DNA of 64,000 bases from Tanypteryx hageni (taxonomy: Eukaryota; Arthropoda; Insecta; Odonata; Petaluridae). Under the pieces are notes generated by a model that was not told where the DNA came from, ran no database searches, and worked only from the letters and a program-made list of their open reading frames with translations. Made by a program: the position numbers and the translations under genes. Each line of letters opens with the position of its first letter. Positions within the stretch are counted from its first letter, which is position 1. This document shows, in pieces, positions 42,924-54,406 of this stretch. The stretch covers positions 62,432,057 to 62,496,056 of the forward strand of contig CM054120.1 in NCBI GenBank assembly GCA_028673005.1, given 5' to 3'.

Positions 42924-45130
42924 TTACTTTTGTTGATGACACTGCATAAATTGATTATAATTATCAGTGCCTTTTAATGAATGTTCACATTGAGGCCCAC
43001 CATTATAATGAATTAAAAAATAATCTTCACAATCAGTTACACGGTCCAAATTGCAATCCTGCAAAGAAAATAAAAGAAAAAGGTGCAGTTTTTTTATCAG
43101 TCAATGTCGTTATATGTATGATGTTGAATTAAAAAACTGAGAATTCTCTTAAGAAAAATCCTTATCAAACAATGAGGAAGATACTGTATAATATGTCATT
43201 TGAGTCAAGGATGCTGAGCATAGACAAAGTACTTATATAACATTTCATTTAAAAATAATAGAAAATACATACAAAGCTCTATTTGATGCATGAATGGGAG
43301 AACCAAAAAGTTTAATGCATTATTTTATTTAATCTTATCACTTAATTTATTATAGAATTGTAACTAGAAGATTCAGTGCCTATAACTGAGTTTCAGTAAG
43401 TGACTTAAGAAAGTGATGGAATATTTTTTCCACCATTTTAATTAAGAAACACTTCTTTTTAATTACAACAGTTGTGATATTTGAGCACAAGCTAAATACT
43501 TTTTTCAACAAAAAAATATTTTTTGCATGGTAGCGGGTGGCATGGCATGCCTTTGGTGAAAGGCACCCATGGCAAAGTCACCTTCGCCATACCCTATAGT
43601 CTATTTCAAATGACTTGACGAGTGAGATTTCAGCTGTATTCGGGACCGCTCATATGTCTCTGCTGCTAAGAGGTGGGGTAGTGCTTCCTAGCAGAAAGCT
43701 CAAGCTAGACATTCCCAACTCTACACCGGAGCACATGTAACGTTTGGCGGGCATTTAAAGGGAATTCGCAAATGTGGCAACACAGCACACTCAGACACGA
43801 TGTTACCACTAGGGAGACCCGATGCAAGGTGAGCTTTCGAACACTTAGGCTCCCCCTCCTTTCCTAGTGTCTTGCCCCCGTTCACTTTCTCTCCTATCTC
43901 TCCCTCACTCACCAAGTCATTTGAAATAGAGTATAGTTACAGCCCTATCTTGGTTCATGAATCTAACCGATACTATGAAAACAGTTAACGGATTAGTTGG
44001 CCTACACTTACCCTTCCATATTTCAACATGTATCTCTCAATTATTCGTTTTGCACAAGCATAGTCTCTAGCACAATCCTCGAAGGCTGCAAATTAAGACA
44101 ACGTTATTATTTTATATTTTTAATGCGAACATATCAAAATATTTTCCAATGATGAATTTTTAGAGCCAACTATAACACAAAAATGACAACATATAATTAA
44201 TTAAGCACTCTCTAACAAATCTAACTTGAAGTTTGAGAAACATTTTGCTTTGTTTGCACTATTTAAATATTACAAGATTAATGTGAATTAGTGAATATCC
44301 TTAATATCTACTGTTACCTCCTTCTCGTTCAGGATTATCTCCTTTGAGAACTATTTTATCTGCATCAGCCCAATATAACTCCGAAATGTAAAATGGTCCA
44401 CAGTATCCCTTAGCACAACCATTATTGCCACAGCCTTTTGCTGCTTCGCACATACATCGGTAACAAGCGTTGTTGAGATTGGAGAGAAACACACCTACAA
44501 AAGGTATTTATCACACTTTTGTTAATTGGCTGAATATTAATGTCGGGAATAAGTTATCTAATAATGCATATCAACAATGAGATTCTTAAGGACAAAAATT
44601 TTGAAATTTTCCACAGGAATGACACATTTGCCTCTTAGAAAGACTGGATATGTTTAATTACTGGTAGCAAAGAATATGCATCACAAAGCGTTGTGAGATT
44701 TACTGACAATTATCTTGGCTGTATATAAAAAGTTCAATTTATTTGATAAATTTATGTGAATTTCTTCTAAGACAGATGAAATGAAGTTTAACTGAACACA
44801 GTAGCGGAACCATAATACTGCTGAGTCCGCGACCGCGGGAGACAATGGATTTAGGGGGCCCTGAAGGTCCATATATTTCTATATGTAATATTATGCAACG
44901 AATTATGAAGGGTTTCAGAAATTATTTTCGCAGGGGGCCGAAAGTTTTTAGTTCCGCCACTGACTGAACTGCGGTGATTATTTTCAGCTAATCCTTAAGA
45001 ATATAGTTCTCTTTAGGATTCATTTCACTTATACCGATATTAATAAATAAATTAAAACAGATGCACACTTACCATTAACATAAGCCGGGAAGAGAAATGT
45101 GGCGAATAACAGGCATAGTCGAAATGTCAT
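42924..45130 (-). CDS. i-type (destabilase-like) lysozyme, copy B, 4 exons
   Basis: Minus-strand exons are 45130-45073, 44494-44318, 44085-44012 and 43058-42924 (58, 177, 74 and 135 nt; 444 nt, 147 residues and a stop). Exons 1-3 have the same lengths and phases as copy A, and all splice sites are GT/AG. The protein starts MTFRLCLLFATFLFPAYV, a signal peptide, and keeps all twelve mature cysteines. Blocks include ACYRCMCEAAKGC, GYCGPFYISELYW, ERYMLKYGRDCN and CEDYFLIHYNGG. The clam-type catalytic Glu position is again Ala and the second acidic site is missing. The C terminus (HQQK) is four residues shorter than in copy A. Introns 1 and 3 each carry a MITE. Intact frame and conserved cysteines despite wide divergence suggest both copies are under selection. 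Confidence 0.9.
43594..43936. mobile_element. MITE in intron 3 of lysozyme B
   Basis: CTATAGTCTATTTCAAATGA on the left pairs with the complement of the right end, CTATACTCTATTTCAAATGA, over about 33 bases with few mismatches. The 343-bp unit, like the neighbouring 43345-43590 text, is absent from intron 3 of copy A. The target duplication could not be fixed, so the superfamily is open. Confidence 0.85.
44799..44962. mobile_element. hAT MITE in intron 1 of lysozyme B
   Basis: A 164-bp unit with ends CAGTAGCGGAAC and (complement of right) CAGTGGCGGAAC. The flanks ACTGAACA (44791-44798) and ACTGAACT (44963-44970) agree at seven of eight bases, as expected for hAT. The interior contains a GGGGGCCC phrase near each end. 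Confidence 0.88.
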
Positions 45131-45469
45131 ACTAAAGCCTTGTAAGTAATCGCGAGGATTGGAAAGACTTGAAATGGCCTTCACTAGATACAGGTCGACT
45201 GCTTAGCTGTACCACTGTTTAAGGCAGATTAAAACCAGCTAAATCACCTATAGAGGCGTGTGCGATATCATTCAAAGCGTCCGCCCGTCCGCCGCAGAAT
45301 TCTAATCCTACGACTCAACTTCGGCAGTTGAACGGAATAAACCTGTACAGGAAAACTAATGTCTTCCGCATTTTGCCAAGTTGACCGAGAATTTGGTGCA
45401 CAGTTGCCAAATATACATACGCATTCTGCTATTTAAGAACCTCCGAAGACTGCAAATATACCATTAGGT

Positions 45470-45742
45470 CAGTGGTTCCGTGTATTTTTGCAGGCGTGGC
45501 ACCCTTTCAATAATAAACAGAATTTCGCAGCACCCCCACCTTGACACAGGGTATTTTATTTTCACATAAGGCTTTCAAATCGTTCGGTCGCATTCATTTA
45601 TTGGCATCTAACAATCATTAATTTCTTAGAGGATATATATTATTGCCATTATGGCATTTCCAAAAAGTTGGTTTATTTATTTAAAAAGGTTTTTTGCGGT
45701 GCCTATAAAAATCAGTTGCTGCGACCTGTATGGCAAGCACTG
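45470..45742. mobile_element. hAT MITE upstream of lysozyme B
   Basis: A 273-bp unit starting CAGTGGTTCCGTG and ending with the complement of CAGTGCTTGCCATAC. The flanks CATTAGGT (45462-45469) and CATTGGGC (45743-45750) agree at six of eight. The aligned place in copy A (about 4530-4537) has CATTAGGC once and no insertion, so the pre-insertion site is preserved there. It inserted about 330 bases upstream of the lysozyme B start codon, possibly in its promoter region. Confidence 0.9.
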
Positions 45743-46128
45743 CATTGGGCTTCCGCTGCACACATTTCCATTTGAAATTTAAACAAAATCACTCATTGAG
45801 ATTGGTTGGTAAATGTATATTTTTCGAGAGATTATTTAAGTCTTAGAACAGGTTTGAGAAATTCTTTCTCCGTGATGCAACGAGAGGAGTTGATGGGTTA
45901 GATATTCCCTCCCTTTAAGGTCAATGTCCCACCCTCTCCTTGCCTCAGGTCGGTGTCCGATCCAGGTATCCCTCCAACACATTTAATTTGCAAGGGAAAA
46001 TCACAGCAGCCCCGTCGCTTTGAGTTCAAGTCAGTCCACCTCTCTTGGGCGATGGGGACAAGTTCCCTCGACAGTGCCACTTAGCTTACTCCTTTTCTTG
46101 AGGGAAAAGAAATGAAGGGGAGAATGAC

Positions 46129-48034
46129 CAGTGTTGCCACATGGCCCTGCTGAAACTATTTGAACATAAGCCAGATTCCGCGATCTTTATTTGAAAGAAA
46201 GGCAGATCCCGCTAAGTGTATTAGAAGACAAATTTAATTCCATTAAAAAACGGAAAAAGTAAAAATTTAAATAAAAACCCATTACTACATCTTTAACAAT
46301 TTATTTCAAGTTTTCTGTTTCAATGTCAACTTTTTGGAACTTTTTTCGATTTTTTAAATTTTTTTACTCTATGATGGGGTAGAAAAAATAAAATATGCAC
46401 ATCAACATCATGAAATCATAATCATAAAATGAGAATTAAGATTAAACACAATATAATATAGTACCTACAATATACAGTAATATATATTATATTTTATCAC
46501 ATCTGTGAAAATTACTAAATATTAAAAATTCTATAAGATGAACTATATTTTTCATATATTTATCAAGTTTCTTCGTCTCCTTCGTACGAGTACGATTGCA
46601 TAATTACTACTTGCGAAATTATATCTTTGGGAGTGTCATAATTAGAACATTTTTCCTATCATTTAATTGCACGTCGGATTGTCAATAGAGAACAGAATTA
46701 TGAGCAAAGGAATAGAAATATTGGCTAAATCTTGAAATGGATTTTCAATAGCAGCATTTCTATAATGCCTGACTTCACACCACATTTTCTGGGTGATCCA
46801 TTTGTTATTCAATTTAACTCGTGTAATATCGAATTGGAAAAATTCGATCGAAGACGCCTTTAGTTTGTGGAGCTCCTTCGTTTCATTTTCGTATCGGGTT
46901 TTCATCTTCGCTACAAAATTATCAGTCAATTTGAACACTAACGATAAACACAGTGTTGGCTCTTTTGAAACTCGCAAAGTATTGCCAACTCCTAAAAGTT
47001 TCATTTTTTGTGGATTACTTACGTTATCGGTTAATAGTTTCTACAATTGTTTCGCCAATTGAATAATAAAATGGTTGCAACTTGAGCACAAGCTTTCTTC
47101 TTTTTCTGCCGAATTTTAATTTTCTATTAATTTTTCAAATTGAAAACCCATACATGTGAAGCTTTTTTGTTCGATATAATTAACGAAATCAACTTCCTGA
47201 TATGTTGTTTTCAAACATTGTATCCCAAGAGTGTGTCGGCTTTATCCCTTTTGAGAGAACTCTCGGGATACGCTTTCAGAATTTCAGGTAACCTATCCAA
47301 AATGGGAAACATTTAGGTAACGGAATTTTTAAGTCTTAGTTAGGCGGCTTGGAGATTCCAATCCAGTCTCTCAACCGAACCCGAAACTTACCCGCAGACT
47401 TATTATCCGGATTCTATCCGTATCCGCAAAGAACGACATTATCCGACCCTAACCGCAAAGTTACCTGCGTTTATGCGCGGCCTTTGCATGTTGGGTTGCT
47501 TATCTCAGCTTGTGGATGCCTAGGTAGCTGATCGCACAACTTCACCGTTGGTGGCACCTAAGCGATGGTCGTAGGTTTGTTAACGAATGCTCACAAGTGA
47601 GCGTATGGGCCACCCTTGACCCTATCTCCTCCTCTTGTGCGGGGGGAGGTCCTCGTCTGCGCCCGTGGAAGAGCGCGGTCTCTTATGGCGGTCCCAGGGC
47701 TGCGGTGTCGCTTCCGCAATCTCTCGTAGGTGCTCCGCCTGCTTTTTAGCTGTTTTGCTCCAGAACCGCACGGCCTGGATCTGCATAGATTCCCGAAGAG
47801 TCGGGAGGGATTTATGCGCGGGTACGCTCGATGAAATAATGGATCTTCAGGCCTCTAACCGGAGTGGGACAAACGTTAAAATCCGTCAGAAAAAGTCAAA
47901 ACGTTGAATCTGCTCCGCTAGTATTCAAGCCACCCGCCAGATGATAATTTTCCCGGTCGTATGATAATTATCCCCACCATACGAATACGAAACCCGCCAG
48001 ATCTAGCGGGAAAAAGGCCAAATTGGCATCACTG
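46129..48034 (-). mobile_element. hAT element, 1.9 kb
   Basis: The left end CAGTGTTGCCACATGGCC and the complement of the right end, CAGTGATGCCAATTTGGCC, are matching hAT ends. The flanks AGAATGAC (46121-46128) and CGAATGGC (48035-48042) agree at six of eight. It holds a minus-strand transposase remnant and, at 47500-47880, a GC-richer stretch whose short open frame I do not recognise. Confidence 0.8.
46663..47004 (-). pseudogene. hAT transposase C-terminal remnant (ZNF862-like)
   Basis: The frame reads TQKMWCEVRHYRNAAIENPF, then QDLANISIPLLIILFSID. This follows the pattern FWxEVxxYRDAxGxNPFxELAxFxxxLLxLP of the dimerisation region in one hAT group. The usual NAEVERVF continuation is lost. 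It lies in the same orientation as other hAT genes relative to their ends. Confidence 0.6.
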
Positions 48035-48042
48035 CGAATGGC

Positions 48043-48598
48043 TTTCTTCCGTCGCAAATCCCTTCAGAAAATCTCTTTCAGTCCTTTTTATTCAAGGACA
48101 GGGACGGTAAACCTTTTTTCTTTTGCTCGCTTGCCAAAATTACAAAAATTGGCATTCCATTTCTGCCTTATGCGCTAATTTAAAATGCACCCAAAATTAA
48201 AATAATTTTGTGTTTAACTGTGGCAATTTATTCTCAGATTTATATCTCAGAAAACGATAGATTGGCTATGTAAAGTTCAACTTGTCATCTAAAAAGATGC
48301 AATTGTCCCAGACCATTTATGGTCGTACGACGATTATGGAGCAACAAGCAGCTCGTTTTAGGACAAAAGTCGTTATTAGTAAGTTATTTTATCGACATAA
48401 TTGCATCTCACTAGCAATGGCATTTTTTATTGTGACAAAAATGGATAAATATTAACGAGAAGTTCGAAAACAATTTATTTCAGTTGTGTTCCAATAAAAT
48501 CGTCTCGCGTGCCTCAAGTGACCGGCAAAAATGAAGGGTGGACCTAAATCAAGTCTTATTAGGAATTAAAAGACAGTCAGTCGTCGTAATAGTATACA
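48043..48598. other. Intergenic, nothing firm
   Basis: AGGGACGGTAAACCTTTTTTC at about 48101 looks like a single hAT end, but I found no partner. No coding sequence was seen. Confidence 0.35.
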
Positions 48599-48600
48599 TA

Positions 48601-49463
48601 CTGTAGAACTTCGATTGTCCCAACCAATTGGGACCAATGGTGGTTCGGATAATCGACAATTAGGATAATTGGATAGAAGGAAGTGAAAAAAATAAACGCA
48701 CGATTTTTGTTTTAATGTTAGCGCAGAGTAAAATTATTTGTCTGTAATACGAAGAGGGGCGGCAATCGTTAGAAAATCTTCCGCTACTTGTCGGTAGACC
48801 CAATATCACGCGTATTTCCCGTACGCAATGTTTTAGTCGCTATATTTGAGAAAAAAGTGCGTGAACTTTTTGATCAAATGCGGCATTATTATGCAACAAA
48901 TAGCTCAACTTATAATATGCCAAAAACCCAAGATAATAGCTGAAAAGCGGATATATATATGTATGTATGTATATATGTGTGTGTGTATGAAAACTGAGGA
49001 AGAACGCACGAAAGAAAGATGTCCAAAATTGCTTTGACAAATTTCTCTAAAATGCCGTTCGAACAATCACCAGGGCCATAAAAATTGCCCCAATCTCTTC
49101 AAAAGAAGAGAAATACTGTCAAAAAGACATTTATAACATTCGAACTCGTGTCCTTCCACTCAGAGGGGGGATGCCTAAAGTTAGTGCTACACATCGAGTC
49201 GGTATTTACGTTAAGGAGAGCATTTGGGAGGCGTTTGGTGTGTTTTAAGGCAAAAAGGGGATCTCGAATGTAACAATATCGAAAAAAAAGTTTTCGAGGC
49301 CGTGGGGTAAATTCGAATGACACCGTGAAGGGTCATAAATGCAAATTCGAATATATCGGAATGTCACAGCGTAAGGTATTAAGAAACATGTAGCAAATAA
49401 AAGTATTTTTTCGGATAATTGGGTATTCGGACAATTGGTGTTCGGATATTCGGAGTTCTACTG
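48601..49463. mobile_element. Tigger-like non-autonomous element, copy 1
   Basis: CTGTAGAACTTCGATTGTCC on the left faces the complement of the right end, CAGTAGAACTCCGAATATCC, with TA on both sides (48599-48600, 49464-49465). The interior matches the second copy at 59417-60703 over long stretches, for example CGGCATTATTATGCAA. A decayed coding piece, with GATCAAATGCGGCATTATTATG, may come from the parent transposase. The place where copy 2 carries a hAT insertion is empty here (about 49250). Confidence 0.88.
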
Positions 49464-49903
49464 TATTTCATAATTAAATTTATGATTCTGTTTTCATCAC
49501 AAATTTACTTCGATTATTACTTTATAAAATCATTTTTTACACAGTTTGTTATTAACCATTCTTTCTGCAAAGTTACTACATTAACAAATTCATAAAACAT
49601 TGAGTTTCACAAGAAGGAGCAGTAAATGCATAATAAAGTGGTTTTAAATTCTTTCCCTTTTGCATGAAAAGGAAGAAAGGAAGTCGTCAGGCATCGAATC
49701 AATGCTTTAAATACAGACCGTGACCTACCCAAAACCTTTTAAGAAAAATGAAAAGTAAATTATGAAAAATAGATTAAGTTCAGAAGTGAAATCGTTGAAT
49801 TATTTTCATCATTCACTTTTATCACTAAGCAATTCAGCTCCGTTTCTTTAGCGACGAAATTTTCGTATCGCATATACAAGCATATGTAGCCTATATAAAC
49901 CTT

Positions 49904-50420
49904 CCGTATTTACCCGTGTATAAGACGAGATTTTTCAGTTTTGTATTTCAATCAAAGTTTACTGATCTTTTTATATCCGCGAACGAAGAAATAGCTAAAT
50001 AAACAAATAAGGAAAGAACTGTTGTATCAGATATTAAGAGCGTTTTTTTACTACTCCCCTTAGACTGACCATGGAGTCTCCAATTTCAACCGTGGTAAGA
50101 ACTTATGGCCATGAAAAATCCCTAAAAATTTGGTTGCTCTAACTTGAACGGTGTGGAAGTAGTCACCGGTAACGGAAATCTTGTCGGACTGACGGACAAA
50201 ACGACTACATTAGCGGATTTAAAAAAATACGCTAAAAATGTGGCAGTCTTTATAACTGGTCTAACATGGTTTAAATCCTATTTATCTTTGCAATGCATGT
50301 TATGATAACAATTGTAAGAGATTTAAATAAAAAATAAGTAATTTTTTGATTACCTAATTTATTTTCTCGTCCAATATTACTTCTGTAAATGGGGGTCGTC
50401 TTATAGTCGGGTAAATACGG
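49904..50420. mobile_element. pogo-type (POGK-like) MITE
   Basis: The left end CCGTATTTACCCGTGTATAA and the complement of the right end, CCGTATTTACCCGACTATAA, match closely, both then reading AGACGA. The 'taccgtatttacccgtataagacga' style is typical of POGK-like elements; the deleted pogo gene at 12612-13205 ends in similar text. It has no open frame. Flanking TA was not seen directly at the ends. Confidence 0.8.
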
Positions 50421-51419
50421 CATATGGGTGTTAATTCGTCGATAGTTGGGAAAGAGCTATTTTATGGCGAACATTTAAACGGTAATCGTGACTATAGTCG
50501 TGGTGACAAAATTTGTCCGTTTTTAAATCCTCGTTTTTCGGACTTAAAATCAATTTTTCATGATATAATAATCCATTCCCCGAGAGAATTCTTATATTTA
50601 CATTCACGTATAACTCGCTGTTCACGGTTTTGCTTAGTCGCGATTTTCCCGCTATTGATGAGTTTTACCTCTTCACTCAATCTTTCGCTCGTTAGCATTA
50701 AAAAATCACGTTGTAGGCTTTTCAATACTAAAGAGGAGTTCAGAACAATTCATTGGGTTGGAGATTGACGAAAATATTCTTTCCGTTAATACGAAAGGGT
50801 CTGCTTTCATTATATGTAAAGCGAGGCAGGGTTTGTACAAGAAGTTTCCGAGAGAGTTGCGCGGAGGTTAATGTATACAGCCGAGGACCCCCACAATTTT
50901 CAGCGAAGATATTAACAAGGACAGTTAAATTTGAATTGAATTGACATCTTTATTGGGGGAGATTGAGACCAAGTCAGTTTCCTCTTTCACCTAACCCCGA
51001 ACGAACTGAAAGAGAAAGTAATGACTCATTCGTAGAAATGAGCATCAATTTCAAGAGAAGCTATGGATCTGCGGTAGATCCCTGTGTAAAAATTTATGAG
51101 TAATTAAAAACAAAAGGAAGGCAACTTCAGATAACAGCTTTCCCGAATCCAGTCCCCTATTCTTCCGCTTCCATCTAACATCCTTATTATATACTTCCAT
51201 TCCCAGGATCTTAAGATTACATGCTACATAATTAATGCTTAGTTAAATAGCATGTTCCCCCTTTTCCTCGCTATTTCTCTTAGGCTCGTTTATTTATGTG
51301 TTTCCCTATGCTATTCTCTCTTTCTATTTATTTATATTTTCTACGGTCGTCAGTACGGCAAAAAATTACACTAAGGTACATACTTAAAGATGCGAGTACC
51401 AAACCTCATTTTTCTCCAT
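50421..51419. other. Intergenic, no gene supported
   Basis: The open frames at 50424-50768 show no domain. The text is less AT-rich around 50740-51000 but does not resemble a known protein or paired repeat. Confidence 0.4.
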
Positions 51420-51631
51420 TACAGCAAGTCCCCGATTTACACCCTGTAAATTGCGACGTATAACGAAACGACGTATAGCAAAACCTATTTTACCATATCC
51501 ATAATGATAAAAGTTGGAGTTGCTATCGTGGCGGACATTTTGTGACACATTTGTACCCCAAATAATGCATGATTTACAATACATAAGATAATATGTCAAA
51601 AATAATATAGCAAAATAATATAAACAAAAGT

Positions 51632-51659
51632 TATATATATATATATATATAAACAAAAG

Positions 51660-51720
<61 letters not shown>
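51632..51720. repeat. (TA)n microsatellite split by a transposon
   Basis: TA runs at 51632-51650 and 51661-51720, resuming at 54051-54070 on the other side of the nested Tigger. Since Tigger targets TA, a TA microsatellite is an obvious landing site. A 10-base AAACAAAAGT phrase is duplicated with the first run. Confidence 0.92.
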
Positions 51721-51723
<3 letters not shown>

Positions 51724-54050
51724 TCAAACTCGTTTATAACGAGCACGGTTGTAACGAGTTCACGGGTATAGTGAGCAAATGCTACCTCCAAGATAAGTTT
51801 ACGAGCATTTACATACAAATATTTCTCGTATATAACGAGCACGCTTCACGGATATATCGAGCAAACTTTGACCACTTCTCACTGTCTCAAACGCGGCGGC
51901 GGTCAGCCCCTTCAATCCTCATAGTGACCCAAAATATGTAACCTTGTGTTCTCGAGTCCAGCCTCTACACCCTATCCCTCGGAGAGGTTAAAGACCGCGG
52001 CGTTGTTGTTAAAAAATAATCCCTTCGTCCAAACCAAGAATTTCCAACTTGCAGGTACAGTGGCACTCGCGGAGGTCCTTTGTCCTCTCCTCCCAACCCT
52101 CAGCTCTTTTACAGCCAGGAGGTTGTGTTTGGAAGGGGGTAAGGGGTAAGGGCATGTACAATGGCGTCCACCCCCGTCGCTCAGCCGAATTCACTCAACA
52201 CCCTTTCCCACGTAAAGATGGGAAATCCCACGTTTAATCCGTCTCCTCATTAACTCTTCCTGGAATTGGTATGCTCACAGTTTGCAAAGAAAGTTCGTAG
52301 CGTTGATCACAAAAATCAGTTGAGATTCTGCCCTTGAACGAGTAACATGTCCGTACATAAAAGGAAGTTTTTGTCTATTCGCGAAAAGGTTGATATTATT
52401 CGAGAGTTAGAACGTGGTAAAAAAATGTTGAAGTGTGTAAAAAATTTAATTTATCGTCGTCTACGGTTTCAACCTTATGGAAAAAGAAAGAAGCGATTTT
52501 ATCTGCACTACAGAACGACCTAACGACGAACAAGAAAATGAGGAAGTGCGACTTGGGTACTGTTGATCAAGCACTTCTGGAGTGGTTTAAGTGGCAGAGA
52601 AATGCTGGTTTCCCCAGCAAGGTACAGGCAGATAAATTTGCAAAACAGTTAGGACACAAGAACTTCACATGCAATAACGTGTGGCTTGATCGTTTTAAAA
52701 ATCGGCATAGCATTGTTTATGCGAAAGGCCCTGTCAGCAGATTCTAAAACGGCAAGTGAATGGGTGAAAAGTGTTTGGGAGGAGTGTCGAAAAGGTTACA
52801 GAGAAGAAGACATCTACAATGCCGACGAAACTGGACTGTTTTATACATGATGCCAGATGCAACGTTTAAATTCAAAGGTGACAAATGTGTTGGTGGCAAA
52901 AGACCTGAGAATCGTTTATCAGTTTTAATGTGCGCAAACATAAATGGGACTGACAAAAAAAAACTTTTTGTTATTGGTAAGTCACAAAAGCCACGTTGTT
53001 TCAAAAATGTAAAGAAGCTTCCCGTTGAATATGCAGCTAATAAAAAGGCATGGATGACTTCCAATATTTTTCAGAAATATGTAAGTCAGTGGAACAACGA
53101 GTTACGGAGGAAAAATAGAAACATTCTACTCCTTGTCGATAACTGTCCTACGCACCCACATATGCAGGAGTTATCCAATGTAAAACTGGTGTTTTGCCTC
53201 CAAATGCGACTTCTTTTTTGCAGCCAATGGACATGGGGATAATTAAAAGTTTTAAATGCCATTTCAAGCGATTTTTTGTTTTACAGTTGATTGAAAGGAG
53301 GGAAAGAGGTTTAGATGGCAACGACTCTGTATTGGATGCAATTCATTTGATGACAGATACATGTTTCACCTACAACGATCATAAACTGTTTTCGAATGTC
53401 TGGTTTAATATCGGGAGAATTTTCGATTGATAACCATAACGTTGATGAAGATCAGAATGGCTTAAAGAAAATGGAATTGCGAATTTTGACCATGTAAATG
53501 ACATTGACAATTTTGTTCATGTTGATGATGATTTGATTACCAGTGGAATTCCTACGGAGAGTGAAATAATAGAGACAGTATAAAGCACAGCAGACAGTGA
53601 TGAAGACAATGTTGAATGTGTCGAAGACACAATCCTTACTCAGGATGCCGTGGAAACATTAAATGATTTTTTTGAAAACATTGACATTTCCGATGGTGTT
53701 TTTAGTGCACTAAGTGTAATAAGAGGAAATTTAAGAGACTTCAAAGTGAAATCTATGAAACAGGCTACTATTCAAAGTTATTTTTGTAAAAAGGGGAGTG
53801 ATTAAGGATGCAGCTGTGAGTAAATTTTATATGTACGTATGTTTACTTTAAATTTTCTAGTTTATTCTCATTTTTAGGTTTTTTTCATAAATTTACTAAA
53901 TAACCTTTCTGTTTATATATTCACTTTTACTACTTATGTCTTATTTCACCATACGCATGCATGCTTTTGCCTTCACGGATATTAAGTTTAACGGCTATAA
54001 CGAGCAAAACTAAACGGTCCCGTGGCGCTCGTTATAGCCGAGTTTGACTG
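51721..54050 (+). mobile_element. Tigger (pogo superfamily) transposon with both ends
   Basis: CAGTCAAACTCGTTTATAAC at the left pairs with the complement of the right end, CAGTCAAACTCGGCTATAAC, and TA flanks both sides. ATAACGAGCA-type phrases repeat inside each end (for example at 51831 and 53996). The 2.33 kb element holds a near-complete but frame-shifted transposase. Confidence 0.95.
52347..53805 (+). pseudogene. Tigger transposase, frame-shifted
   Basis: Starts with ATG at 52347 (MSVHKRKFLSIREKVDII, the CENPB helix-turn-helix) and ends with ATIQSYFCKKGSD-stop at 53803-53805. Between are VCKKFNLSSSTVSTLWKKKE, NADETGLFY (first catalytic Asp), KRPENRLSVLMCANINGTD, LLLVDNCPTHPHM (second), and QPMDMGIIKSFKCHF (third). 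All three catalytic positions are thus preserved. At least four frameshifts break the gene: in an A-run near 52425, near 52735, near 52845 and near 53200. A TAA at about 53581 adds a stop. It is inactive but not very old. Confidence 0.92.
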
Positions 54051-54406
54051 TATATATATATATATATATAAACATGCACCTAGAACGATTCTCAAGTTAA
54101 AACTAATGCGTAACACTACGATCACATCCAAGCTCATTCGGCAATGAACCAACACATTTTGTGATCCCACGTGAGGCGGCAAAATGAAATTATTCGCGAA
54201 ATGAAAATACAGCAAACATGTAATTTAAAACACGACTAAAGCGATTTAAATTATAGAGACATTATATATACTGTAATTGGAATTTCTTGAATTCCGCCTT
54301 TTGGTCTTCACAAATGACGTGTATGCGAAGCAACACACGTTATTACGAAATGTTCCCTAATTCATTCACGACGTACAACGAAGAGACGTATAGCGGGGAA
54401 TTGATG

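Larger units (their letters stand above)
41285..45945 (-). repeat. Lysozyme segmental duplication, copy B
   Basis: Counterpart of 1265-5145 in the same orientation. It is longer because it carries a 777-bp Tigger-like MITE, a 343-bp intron MITE and two hAT MITEs that copy A lacks. The duplicated segment may belong to a larger array reaching outside the window. Confidence 0.85.
51422..54406. mobile_element. Older Tigger-like element hosting a nested Tigger
   Basis: CAGCAAGTCCCCGATTTACA at the left and the complement of the right end, CATCAATTCCCCGCTATACG, are related Tigger-type ends. Each is followed by a variant of CGACGTATAACGAA. TA precedes the left end; the right side reads TG. Between them are a TA microsatellite and a complete Tigger element, so this is the outer, older layer. 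Confidence 0.7.

Noticed and set aside
47500..47907. 90-codon plus-strand frame in GC-richer DNA
   Set aside because: It lies inside the hAT at 46129-48034, on the strand opposite its transposase, and shows no domain.
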